A stretch of 43,830 nt of DNA from JBHJGU01 sp050331475 (lineage in GTDB: Bacteria; Pseudomonadota; Alphaproteobacteria; Caulobacterales; Maricaulaceae). The notes below the pieces were generated by a model that was not told where the DNA came from, did no database searches, and was given only the letters and a program-made list of their open reading frames with translations. How positions within the stretch are numbered: position 1 is the first letter of the stretch; the number at the start of each line of letters is the position of its first letter. Location: assembly GCA_050331475.1 (NCBI GenBank), contig JBHJGU010000108.1:1-43830 (forward strand). The letters run 5' to 3'. A program made the translations under genes and the position numbers. Positions 7,520 to 15,596 of this stretch are shown piece after piece.

Positions 7520-7565
7520 AAAGCCCCACCATCCGAAATCAGCGCCAGCCACTGCGCTTCCGTCA
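7294..7565 (+). repeat. 272-bp direct repeat, copy 2
   Basis: Gap-free counterpart of 3941-4212 with 21 mismatches. It holds the 3' part of a zinc-ribbon gene copy on the plus strand and the 3' end of the resident ligA on the minus strand. At 7520 an A replaces the T found at 4167, which removes the stop codons of both genes. After 7565 only this copy continues into ligA. Confidence 0.95.
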
Positions 7566-9651
7566 ACGTCGTCACCCCAAGCTCGGTGGCCTTTTTAAGT
7601 TTCGAGCCCGCCCCAGGCCCGGCGACGACGTAATCCGTTTTCGGCGACACCGAGCCCGCCACCTTGGCCCCTAACGTCTGGGCGCGCGCTTTGGCTTCAT
7701 CCCGCGTCATTTGTTCAAGCGTGCCGGTGAACACAACGGTCTTGCCGGCCACGGGGCTGTCTTGGGCGGGCGTGGTCTCGTCTAAAACAGTGACGTGTTC
7801 GAGCAACCGGTCCAACGCGGCGGCGTTATGGGGTTCGGCGAAGAATTGCCCCAGCGCGTCACACGCAGCCGCCCCCACCCCGTCAATGGCGAGAAACGCT
7901 TCGCGCTCCGGGCTTTCAGCATCAAGGAACCCCGCCGCGGCTTCGTGGAAGCTCGCCCAATCGCCATAGGCGCGCGCGATCGTCTGCGCGGTCGTCTCGC
8001 CCACATGACGCACGCCTAACGCATTGAGAAACCGTGCGAACCCAAGTTCGCGACGCGCACGGACGGCCTCGAACAGGTTGCGCACCGAGAGCGCGCCGAA
8101 GCCTTCGCGATCCTCCAGCTTGAGCGTGTCGTTGCGCGTCTGGAGGGTGAAAAAATCCGCAGGCTCTTTGATCTCGCCCGCCTCGAAAAACGCTTCGATT
8201 TGCTTCGCGCCCAGGCCCTCAATGTCGAACGCCTTGCGGCCGACGAAATGCTTCAAATGCTCAATACGCTGGTGCGGGCAGGCGAATTCGCCTGAACACC
8301 GCGCCACCGCCTCGCCCTCCGGTCGCACCGCGGGGGTTTGGAGCGGGCATGGGCAGGTTTGCGGAAACGCGAATGGACCCCCACGACCCTCGCGCTCCGG
8401 ATCAACCACGCGGACGATTTGAGGGATCACGTCGCCCGCGCGCTGAACGATCACTGTGTCCCCGGCGCGCACGTCTTTGCGCTTGATCTCGTCCTCGTTG
8501 TGCAAGGTGGCGTTGGAGACCACCACCCCGCCCACCGACACGGGCTTGAGCTTGGCGACCGGGGTCAGCGCGCCCGTCCGGCCCACTTGGATCTCGATCC
8601 GGTCCAACACAGTGGTCGCTTGCTCGGGCGGGAATTTGTGCGCAATCGCCCAGCGCGGAGCACGCGAGACAAACCCCAGTCGATCTTGCAGGCTTAAGTC
8701 ATTGATTTTATAAACCACCCCATCAATGTCATACCCCAGCTCGGCGCGTTTGGCCTCAAGCGCGCGATAGCGGGCCAGCAAGGGCGTCACATCAGCGTTA
8801 ACCACGCCGGCGTCGCTTCTGAGAAAGCCGACCGCGTCGCAGGTGAAATCCGGATTGGTCTGAAACCCCCACGCTTTGAGTTTCGCCACCGCTTCGGTTT
8901 GTTGCGCGGCGAAGGGCGCGCTCGCCGCGCCCCACGCATAAGCGAAGAACCGCAAGGGCCGTTGGGCGGTCAACCGCGGGTCGATCTGGCGCAAAGAGCC
9001 GGCGGCGGCGTTACGCGGATTGGCGTATTGCGGCTTGCCCGCTTCAGCTTGGGCGGCGTTAAGCGCTTCGAAATCCGGCCAGGCGAGGTAGACCTCGCCG
9101 CGGATCTCGATCGTCCCCGGCCAGCCCTCCCCGTCAAGCGCCCGGGGAATGGTCCCAAGCGTACGCAGGTTTTCGGTGACGTCCTCGCCCACACGACCGT
9201 CGCCCCGGGTCGCGCCTTGGACCAAACGGCCGTTTTCATAAAGCAGGTTCGCCGAGAGCCCGTCGATTTTCGGCTCGGCGGTGACCTCCAACGCGACGTC
9301 CGCGGGCCAGTTGAGAAACCGACGCACCCGTTCGACGAACTCCGCCACGTCCTCCTCGTCAAAGGCGTTATCGAGCGAGAGCATGGGCGCTTTGTGCGCT
9401 CGCTCCGCAAAACCTCTAGCGGGAGCCGCGCCTACACGCTCGGACGGGCTGTCTGCGCGTTTCAGCTCCGGAAACCGCGCCTCAATCGCCGCGTTGCGAG
9501 ACTTGAGCGCGTCATAAGCGGCGTCGGAGATTTTTGGCCGATCGTCTTGGTAATAAGCGCGATCAAGGCGAGCGAGTTCTTTGGCGAGCCTTCCAAGTTC
9601 GGCTTCGGCTTCGCCCGCATTCAGCGCTTCGACGTCTTTTAGCGCGCTCAT
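7372..9651 (-). CDS. ligA: NAD-dependent DNA ligase LigA with an aberrant 49-residue C-terminal tail
   Basis: Seals nicks in DNA replication and repair using NAD+. Domains in order: Ia with YYQDD-type NMN-binding sequence (about 25-70), adenylation domain with catalytic K128 in KIDG, OB fold, Cys4 zinc finger (about 430-460), helix-hairpin-helix repeats, and BRCT (about 630-708). The normal end is ISDGGA at residue 710; here the stop codon has become TTA and translation continues for 49 residues (711-759) read from antisense of the zinc-ribbon gene copy. The ATG at 9651 is chosen over the TTG at 9663 because GGGGACA lies just upstream and recN ends at 9667. It is probably co-transcribed with recN. 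All catalytic parts appear intact. Confidence 0.95.
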   Translation of the reverse strand: MSALKDVEALNAGEAEAELGRLAKELARLDRAYYQDDRPKISDAAYDALKSRNAAIEARFPELKRADSPSERVGAAPARGFAERAHKAPMLSLDNAFDEEDVAEFVERVRRFLNWPADVALEVTAEPKIDGLSANLLYENGRLVQGATRGDGRVGEDVTENLRTLGTIPRALDGEGWPGTIEIRGEVYLAWPDFEALNAAQAEAGKPQYANPRNAAAGSLRQIDPRLTAQRPLRFFAYAWGAASAPFAAQQTEAVAKLKAWGFQTNPDFTCDAVGFLRSDAGVVNADVTPLLARYRALEAKRAELGYDIDGVVYKINDLSLQDRLGFVSRAPRWAIAHKFPPEQATTVLDRIEIQVGRTGALTPVAKLKPVSVGGVVVSNATLHNEDEIKRKDVRAGDTVIVQRAGDVIPQIVRVVDPEREGRGGPFAFPQTCPCPLQTPAVRPEGEAVARCSGEFACPHQRIEHLKHFVGRKAFDIEGLGAKQIEAFFEAGEIKEPADFFTLQTRNDTLKLEDREGFGALSVRNLFEAVRARRELGFARFLNALGVRHVGETTAQTIARAYGDWASFHEAAAGFLDAESPEREAFLAIDGVGAAACDALGQFFAEPHNAAALDRLLEHVTVLDETTPAQDSPVAGKTVVFTGTLEQMTRDEAKARAQTLGAKVAGSVSPKTDYVVAGPGAGSKLKKATELGVTTLTEAQWLALISDGGALASRSTIKPKLRTGKGSRWTVRCALFAVFAVMSACKRAANRCRMKSATS

Positions 9652-9666
9652 AAGTGTCCCCAACGA

Positions 9667-11352
9667 CTAAGCGCTCATCAGCGCGCGAGCCGCGGCGCGC
9701 GCCTCCTCGGTGATCTCCGCGCCGGCGAGCATGCGGGCGAGTTCTTCGCCCCGCGCCTCCCCGGTCAGCGGGATGACTTGGGTCACCGTGCTCTCCCCAT
9801 CCACCCGTTTTTCGATGCGCCAATGGGCGTTGGCCCGCGCGGCGACTTGGGGTGAGTGGGTGACCACCAACACTTGCGCGCTGCGGGCCAATTGGGCGAG
9901 CCGCCGACCCACCGCGTCCGCCACCGCCCCGCCGACGCCTTGGTCGATTTCGTCAAAAACTAGCACTTGGGGCCCGCCTGCGCTGGCCAAGCACACCTTC
10001 AGAGCCAAGGCGAACCGGCTGAGTTCCCCGCCCGAGGCGATACGGTCGAGCGAGCCGAACGGGGCGCCGGGATTGGCGGCGATCTCAAAGCGGACCTTAT
10101 CCCACCCTCCGGGCCCCGCATTCGCAGGGTCCGGGCTGACCACCGTACGAAACCGCGCTTTGTCGAGCTTGAGCGGCGGCAATTCGGCGGCCACGGCCTC
10201 ATCAAGCCGCGCCGCCGCGTCTGTCCGGGCGGTGCTTAGCGCTTGGGCCGCCTCCTCAAAGGCGGTTTGGGCCTGCGCGCAATCCGCCTCCGCGGTTTTC
10301 AGCGCATCCTCCGCCCCCTCTAGCGCGAGGGCGCGGGCCGCCATGTCCGTGCGCAAGTCCGATAGGGCGTCCACATCCACCCCGTGCTTTCGCGCCACAG
10401 CGCGCAGCGCAAACAAACGCTCCTCGACCCGCTCCAACCGTCCCGGCTCGACGTCGAACCGCTCCGCCGCGTCGGTCAGGGCGTCGCGCGCCTCCCCGGC
10501 TTCGATTAAGGCGCGCTCCAAAGCTTGGGCGGCCCGGGTCAAGGCCTCAGAGGGCGCGCCGGCCTCCGCGTTTAACTTCGCAGCGGCCCGCTCCACGCCC
10601 GCTAAAGCGCGCGCAAGACCCGCCTCCAGGCCGCCAGTGTCCGCAACCGCCTCCGCAGCGGCTTGCAACTCAGTCAGACACGCCGCCGCATTCATCATAA
10701 AACTTCGTTCTTTAGCCAGCTCCGCCTCCTCGCCGGGGCGCGGATCCAACCGGTCCAACTCGGCTAGCGCTTCGGTCAAAAAGTCCCGATCCGCGTTGGC
10801 CTTCGCCTGTTCTGCCTGCAGCCGGTCGCGCTGCTCACAGGCCTCCCGCCACCGCCGCCACGCTTGCGCGCATCCCGCGCCAGCGACGCCGAGCCCACCA
10901 AAGGCGTCAAGCAACGCTTGATGCTCGGCGGGGTTCATCAATCCGCGTCCGTCATGTTGGCCATGGACTTCGACCAGCCCCGCACCCATGTCGCGCAGCG
11001 CGCCCGCCCGCACCGGTTGGTCGTTGATGAAGGCGCGGCTTCGGCCGTCTGCAGTGATGACACGACGGAACATGAGGGGTTCGCCGGGCTCCGCCTCCAG
11101 CCCGAGCGCCTCTAAGCCTGCCCAGACCGCATGCTCAGCGGGCGGCTCGAAACCCGCTGCAGCGGTGAGTTGAGCCTCGCCCGCACGCACCAGACCCCGT
11201 TCGCCGCGTCCGCCCAAAGCGACACCTAACGCGTCGAGCAAAATGGATTTTCCGGCCCCGGTTTCGCCCGTCAAAGCGGTTAAACCTGGACCGAGATCCA
11301 ACTCCAGCGCGGTGATCAGGACAAGATTGCGAACGCTTAAACGGGTCAGCAT
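9667..11352 (-). CDS. recN: DNA repair protein RecN
   Basis: SMC-like ATPase that gathers DNA ends during double-strand break repair. At 561 residues it has the normal RecN length. Walker A is GETGAGKS (about 28-35), the ABC signature is ASGGELSRF (about 445), and Walker B is VLVFDEIDQGVGG (about 475). The middle (about 160-380) is alanine/glutamate-rich coiled coil. The start is an ATG opening MLTRLSVRNLVLI, the usual RecN beginning. It lies between bamD (46 bases upstream) and ligA (15 bases to the ligA ATG), an order conserved in alphaproteobacteria, so an operon is likely. Confidence 0.96.
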   Translation of the reverse strand: MLTRLSVRNLVLITALELDLGPGLTALTGETGAGKSILLDALGVALGGRGERGLVRAGEAQLTAAAGFEPPAEHAVWAGLEALGLEAEPGEPLMFRRVITADGRSRAFINDQPVRAGALRDMGAGLVEVHGQHDGRGLMNPAEHQALLDAFGGLGVAGAGCAQAWRRWREACEQRDRLQAEQAKANADRDFLTEALAELDRLDPRPGEEAELAKERSFMMNAAACLTELQAAAEAVADTGGLEAGLARALAGVERAAAKLNAEAGAPSEALTRAAQALERALIEAGEARDALTDAAERFDVEPGRLERVEERLFALRAVARKHGVDVDALSDLRTDMAARALALEGAEDALKTAEADCAQAQTAFEEAAQALSTARTDAAARLDEAVAAELPPLKLDKARFRTVVSPDPANAGPGGWDKVRFEIAANPGAPFGSLDRIASGGELSRFALALKVCLASAGGPQVLVFDEIDQGVGGAVADAVGRRLAQLARSAQVLVVTHSPQVAARANAHWRIEKRVDGESTVTQVIPLTGEARGEELARMLAGAEITEEARAAARALMSA

Positions 11353-11398
11353 TGGGCGGTCGATTCGATTTGACCGGCCCAGTTTACCAGATCATCGC

Positions 11399-12247
11399 CT
11401 AAAAGACGCGCCCCAACGTGGCGCCCCAGATCCCGCGGTTTTCGCCAGCGGCGGCTTCGCCCGTCGGTTCGCGGTTCATTTCCCGATCAATGACCTTATA
11501 AGAGCGCTCATACCATTCGCCGCCAGGATAATTATACCCCAGCACGGCGGCGGTTTGGATCGCCTCGTCCATAACGCCTAAGGACGCATAAGCCTCGGTC
11601 AACCGATGCAGCGCTTCTTCCACGTGAATGGTGTCTTGGTACTCGTCAATCACGCGTTTGAACCGTTTGATCGCGGCTAAGTGGTGGTTTTTGGACAGGT
11701 AAAACCGGCCAACCTCCATCTCTTTGCCCGCTAAGTGGCTGCGAACCATATCGATTTTGATCCGCGCGTCGGTGGCGTAATCGGTCTCTGGATACCGTTG
11801 AACAACTTGGTTCAATGCCCCAAGCGCCAATTCGGTTGTGCGTTGGTCGCGACCAACATCGGTAATGCGTTCAAAATGGCTCTGCGCGATCAAGTGAAAC
11901 GCGTAAGGCGTGGACACTGAGCCAGGATGGAGCGCAATAAACCGCTCCGCCGTCGTGATCGCTTCCTCATACTGGTTAGCCTGATAAGCGGAATACGCGG
12001 ACAGTAAGATCGCCCGCCGCGCCCATTCGGAATAGGGGTGCTGGCGCTCCACTTCGTCGAACTGAAGGATCGCTTCATCATAGCGGCGCCGATCGAGCTC
12101 CTCTCGCCCTGTCAAGAACAAGGTTTCCGCAGGTGTGGCGACAAACTGCAGCGCCTCGCGCTTGTCCGACGCACACGCGCTGAGCCCCAGCAACCCTGTG
12201 GCCCACGCACACGCTACAAGGATTGACCGTGCACCGCGAATATCCAT
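11399..12247 (-). CDS. bamD: Outer membrane protein assembly factor BamD (ComL)
   Basis: Lipoprotein of the BAM complex that folds beta-barrel proteins into the outer membrane. From the ATG at 12247 the product is 282 residues and starts with a lipoprotein signal whose lipobox LSAC places the lipidated cysteine at about 25; the longer frame to 12283 would push the signal inward. TPR-like repeats follow: LFLTGREELDRRRYDEAILQ, then HPYSEWARRAILLSAYSAYQ and RYPETDYATDAR. The end YYPGGEWY-type sequence (NYPGGEWY here) is typical of alphaproteobacterial BamD. It probably heads the bamD-recN-ligA group; its promoter would lie in 12284-12488, shared divergently with the XRE gene. Confidence 0.94.
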   Translation of the reverse strand: MDIRGARSILVACAWATGLLGLSACASDKREALQFVATPAETLFLTGREELDRRRYDEAILQFDEVERQHPYSEWARRAILLSAYSAYQANQYEEAITTAERFIALHPGSVSTPYAFHLIAQSHFERITDVGRDQRTTELALGALNQVVQRYPETDYATDARIKIDMVRSHLAGKEMEVGRFYLSKNHHLAAIKRFKRVIDEYQDTIHVEEALHRLTEAYASLGVMDEAIQTAAVLGYNYPGGEWYERSYKVIDREMNREPTGEAAAGENRGIWGATLGRVF

Positions 12248-12283
12248 CGCCGCCTCCGAATAACGCTCTCTTGTTGAGCACAA

Positions 12284-12488
12284 GCTTACGCGCGACGTCC
12301 GCGCCGAACAAGCGGTTACGGCGCCTCGGCCTGACCGTCAGCCGTGCTGAAAATTCCTACTCACCGTAATTTCACGACAAACATCGCTATTGCGCTAGTC
12401 TGCTCGACAAACTGACGTATATTATAGTGTAGCCGGGAAAACGTTCGCGCCGCTGCGACGTTAAAGACCGGCTCAGGAGCACGCTTCG
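12284..12488. promoter_or_regulatory. Divergent promoter region, bamD / XRE regulator
   Basis: A 205-base gap between two divergent starts. Its plus-strand half is relatively AT-rich and contains GACGTATATTATAGTG at about 12412-12427, which offers a sigma70-like -10 about 60 bases before the XRE start. The -35 element is not convincing. An autoregulatory site for the XRE protein would be expected here, but I see no clear palindrome. Confidence 0.35.
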
Positions 12489-12977
12489 ATGGACCAGATT
12501 AATGTGCGCGGTGCGCGGCTGGCGTACATCGTCGACCAGCATGTCGGAGAACGGATCCGCCAGCGGCGCACCTTGTTGGGCTTCACCCAAGAGCAATTGG
12601 CCGAAGCGCTCGATATTTCTTACCAACAGATCCAAAAATATGAGACGGGGTCGAACCGCGTCAGCGCGGGCCGCCTGTTTCAAATCGCCCGCCGGCTAGA
12701 GGTCGAGGTCGGTTACTTTTTCGACGGGTTGGAGACCGTTGGCCCCAACCGCAGCATGCCCCATGGCGGCTCAAATCGCGCCGTGATCGAATTGGTTCGG
12801 AACTTCAACGATATTACTGATGCGATTATGCGTGCGTCGGTGGCCAATCTGGTGAAAACGTTGGCGGAGCGGTGTGCTTGCCCCCCAGCGTCAGATGCGG
12901 AAATATCGTCTAGCGCTAACGGCGCGGGATCGAATGGCGCAGGGTCGAACGGTCATGGCGCTGGGGCGCAATCCTAG
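12489..12977 (+). CDS. XRE-family (Cro/CI) transcriptional regulator
   Basis: 162-residue DNA-binding regulator. The helix-turn-helix spans about 20-76: VGERIRQRRTLLGFTQEQLA then EALDISYQQIQKYETGSNRV, with the SAGRLFQIARRLEV third part. The form VGxRIRxRRxLLGxxQExLA is common in alphaproteobacterial XRE proteins that have a short C-terminal helical domain (about 95-130 here). The tail is low complexity with NGAGSNGAGSNG repeats. The ATG at 12489 has AGGAG 9 bases upstream. It is the only plus-strand gene between ligA and mraZ, and it converges on lpxC with a 16-base gap. A role in envelope or division gene control is possible but unproven; its targets cannot be read from the sequence. Confidence 0.88.
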   Translation: MDQINVRGARLAYIVDQHVGERIRQRRTLLGFTQEQLAEALDISYQQIQKYETGSNRVSAGRLFQIARRLEVEVGYFFDGLETVGPNRSMPHGGSNRAVIELVRNFNDITDAIMRASVANLVKTLAERCACPPASDAEISSSANGAGSNGAGSNGHGAGAQS

Positions 12978-12993
12978 TGCTGTTGGTTAGATT

Positions 12994-13908
12994 TTAAGCC
13001 GCGCCTGAAGACCGAGCGGCATCTTTGTCAATCCCCAGCGTTACAGCCTCAAGCGCGCCTGGCGTGGCGAACAACGCCGCCAAGGCGCGATGGTTTACGG
13101 CATGTCCCGGCCGTTCAACGACGTAGCGCCCCTGGATCGGCGCGCCGGCCACCGCAAGATCGCCAATAATATCCAGCACTTTATGGCGAACGCACTCATC
13201 GGCGAATCGCAACCCCTCCGGATTGGCGACCCGACCCTGGTCCAAGACCACCGTATTCGCCAACCCTGAGCCGAGCGCTAGACCTTGGGCGCGCAGCGCG
13301 GCAGCCTCGGCTGCGAACCCAAAGGTTCGGGCTGCGGCGATCTCAGCGCCGAAAAGCTCAGCGTCGATCAACCCTTGAAAGGTTTGCCGTCCGACGCCGG
13401 GGTCGGCGTAGTCCACCGTTGCGGCGATCTCAAAACCTGAGGCATGGGGCTCAAACCGCGCCCAAGCCTCGTCTAGACGCACCTCGACAGCCGCGCGAAC
13501 CGCCCAAACCCGGCGCGGCGCGGCGTATCGCCGAATGCCGGCGGACTGAATTAGCCGAGCGAAAACCAGCGCAGAACCGTCCAAGATAGGCGCTTCTTCG
13601 CCGTCGAGCTCGATAAGCGCATTATCGACGCCCAAACCGCTCAGGGCGGCGAGGACGTGCTCCACCGTTCGCACGCGCGCGCCCGCGGCGTTGATCAAGG
13701 TGACCCCGAGCCGCGTGTCCCCAACCGTATTCGGGTTGATCAGGATATCTGCATCAGCTTCGGATGCGCCCGCGGCGACCATATCGACGCGCCGGAACCG
13801 GACACCGCTATTGGCTGGCGCTGGGCGAAGCGTCAATCGCGTCCGAACACCTGTATGAACGCCCCGCCCGATGCAAAACGCCATTCCGGCTAAACTGGTC
13901 TGCCGCAC
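12994..13908 (-). CDS. lpxC: UDP-3-O-acyl-N-acetylglucosamine deacetylase LpxC
   Basis: Zinc enzyme for the committed step of lipid A synthesis, cytoplasmic. Motifs: VEHVLAALSGLGVDN contains the first zinc His, HKVLDIIGDL the second His and the Asp, and GHAVNHRAL the catalytic His region. I place the start at the GTG at 13908 (VRQTSLAGMAFCIGRGVHTG), because the family begins just before the Q-x-T-L-A segment; an in-frame ATG at 13965 would add 19 arginine-rich residues. Length 304 residues, normal. It follows ftsZ in the same direction with about 130 bases between, as in many alphaproteobacteria, and may have its own promoter there. Confidence 0.95.
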   Translation of the reverse strand: MRQTSLAGMAFCIGRGVHTGVRTRLTLRPAPANSGVRFRRVDMVAAGASEADADILINPNTVGDTRLGVTLINAAGARVRTVEHVLAALSGLGVDNALIELDGEEAPILDGSALVFARLIQSAGIRRYAAPRRVWAVRAAVEVRLDEAWARFEPHASGFEIAATVDYADPGVGRQTFQGLIDAELFGAEIAAARTFGFAAEAAALRAQGLALGSGLANTVVLDQGRVANPEGLRFADECVRHKVLDIIGDLAVAGAPIQGRYVVERPGHAVNHRALAALFATPGALEAVTLGIDKDAARSSGAA

Positions 13909-14036
13909 GCTTGTCCACCCTACGCCACGCCCTCGGTATTGGGGTAGCCTGCAACGGAAGCGCAAGCAATTAACGCTGTGTTTCGGCGTCTTACCGGCGC
14001 AGCAACATTTAAGGCCGCGCCTGTAAGATGGACTGG

Positions 14037-15494
14037 TTAGTTCGCCTGACGACGCAGGAAGGCGGGAATGTCCAGCGCTTCATCAATATCGTCGAATAAG
14101 TCCTCATCGCGTGCGGTTGAGCCGCTTGGCTCGGGGACGGGCGCGCGCGCCGGCTCCACGGTCCGCGCCGCCTCGGCTTTCGCCTTGTTCCGGCCGAACA
14201 ACAAAAAGCCGCCATGCTGACGCGGCTCGCGCTCTTCTGACGAAGCGCCCGGACGGGTTACAGGCTCGGGGCTCGGACCCAGCGGGTTTTGGCTGAACGG
14301 CACCGCCGTGGGCGCATCAGATTTCGGCTCCGCCGGCGCTGGCGCGACAGGCTCGGCTGAACCGGTCGCGGGCTCCGCCTTCAGCGGGGGGGGCTCGGGG
14401 GACGAAGCGGCGGCCGTTTTGGCCGCGACTTTCGGCTCGGGCTCGCGGCGCGGCGGCTGGGGCTTGTGGCGGATGGCGAGCGGGCGTTGGGCGACTTGTT
14501 CAAGGCGCTCCGGCGCGCTTTCAACGCCCTCGGCGGCGATGCCGGTGGCGACCACGGACACGCGCATGCCGCCTTCCATGGTCTCATCAAAGGTCGAGCC
14601 GACGATGATGTTTGCGTCCGGATCCACTTGGGAGCGGATTTCGTTGGCCGCTTCGTCGAGCTCATAAAGCGTCATGTCGTAGCCGCCGGTGATGTTGATC
14701 AGAACGCCTTTGGCGCCCTTGAGCGAGACATCATCAAGCAGCGGATTGGCGATGGCGGTTTGCGCGGCGTCAATGGCGCGCTTGTCGCCCTTCGCCTCGC
14801 CTGTACCCATCATCGCTTTGCCCATCTCCATCATCACCGTGCGCACATCGGCGAAATCGAGATTGATCAGACCGGGCATGATCATCAGATCGGTGATCCC
14901 GCGCACACCGGAATGAAGCACTTCATCAGCCATGCCGAACGCTTCAGCGAAGGTCGTCTTTTCGGTGGCGATGCGGAACAGGTTTTGGTTGGGGATGACA
15001 ATCAGCGTGTCGACATACGCTTGAAGCTCGCGAATACCCGCATCCGCGACCGTCATGCGCCGACGGCCCTCGAAATCAAAAGGCTTGGTGACCACCCCGA
15101 CGGTGAGGACGCCTTGCTCTCGCGCGGCGCGGGCGATGATCGGGGCCGCGCCGGTGCCCGTGCCTCCGCCCATGCCGGCGGTAATGAACGCCATGTGGGC
15201 GCCGTCTAAATGCTCAAGGATTTCAGGAATGCTCTCTTCGGCCGCCCGGGCGCCGATGTCCGGCCGCGCGCCGGCGCCCAATCCTTCGGTGATTGCCGCG
15301 CCGATTTGCACTTTGCGTTCGCAGTTCGAGCGCGACAGCGCTTGGGCGTCGGTGTTGGCGACAACGAACTCGCATCCCTGCAAGCCGGCGTTGATCATGT
15401 TGGAGACGGCGTTGCCGCCCGCCCCGCCGACGCCGAACACAACAATGCGCGGCTGCAGGTCCACGCCGCCCGGAGGGCTCAGGGTGATCGCCAT
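14037..15494 (-). CDS. ftsZ: Cell division protein FtsZ
   Basis: Tubulin-like GTPase that forms the Z ring. The globular domain (about 15-320) has VGGAGGNAV, NTDAQAL, the tubulin signature GGGTGTGAAP and the T7 loop NLDFADVRTVM. A linker rich in Pro, Glu and Ala (about 325-465) is long, as usual in alphaproteobacteria, and ends in the conserved C-terminal peptide DIPAFLRRQAN that binds FtsA. The start ATG at 15494 is set by AAGGAG 8 bases upstream; a TTG two codons earlier is less likely. 485 residues. It is separated from ftsA by about 100 bases that contain a CtrA-type box, so it has its own regulated promoter. Confidence 0.98.
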   Translation of the reverse strand: MAITLSPPGGVDLQPRIVVFGVGGAGGNAVSNMINAGLQGCEFVVANTDAQALSRSNCERKVQIGAAITEGLGAGARPDIGARAAEESIPEILEHLDGAHMAFITAGMGGGTGTGAAPIIARAAREQGVLTVGVVTKPFDFEGRRRMTVADAGIRELQAYVDTLIVIPNQNLFRIATEKTTFAEAFGMADEVLHSGVRGITDLMIMPGLINLDFADVRTVMMEMGKAMMGTGEAKGDKRAIDAAQTAIANPLLDDVSLKGAKGVLINITGGYDMTLYELDEAANEIRSQVDPDANIIVGSTFDETMEGGMRVSVVATGIAAEGVESAPERLEQVAQRPLAIRHKPQPPRREPEPKVAAKTAAASSPEPPPLKAEPATGSAEPVAPAPAEPKSDAPTAVPFSQNPLGPSPEPVTRPGASSEEREPRQHGGFLLFGRNKAKAEAARTVEPARAPVPEPSGSTARDEDLFDDIDEALDIPAFLRRQAN

Positions 15495-15556
15495 GGTCAA
15501 GGCTCCTTCGACGAATCAATCTCGCTAATGTCGAGTTTAAGGATTCCGCGTTAGGT

Positions 15557-15571
15557 TTAACCAACAGTTAA
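15557..15571. promoter_or_regulatory. CtrA-type box in the ftsZ promoter region
   Basis: A perfect TTAA-N7-TTAA (spacer CCAACAG) lies 63 bases before the ftsZ ATG, in the ftsA-ftsZ gap 15501-15596. CtrA is the alphaproteobacterial cell-cycle response regulator and in Caulobacter it represses ftsZ from such a site. Position and exact match make the same control likely here; binding is inferred. Confidence 0.65.
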
Positions 15572-15596
15572 GTGCGGTTGCATAATCGGCGAATCA

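Noticed and set aside
3941..7565. The paired 272-bp repeats as ends of a composite transposon or an integrative element
   Set aside because: The repeats are pieces of ligA and its neighbour, not IS ends; no integrase, tRNA target or matching flanking duplications are present.
9710..10921. 403-codon plus-strand open frame
   Set aside because: It is antisense to recN over its whole length, Ser/Ala/Arg rich, with no recognisable domain; a codon-bias shadow.
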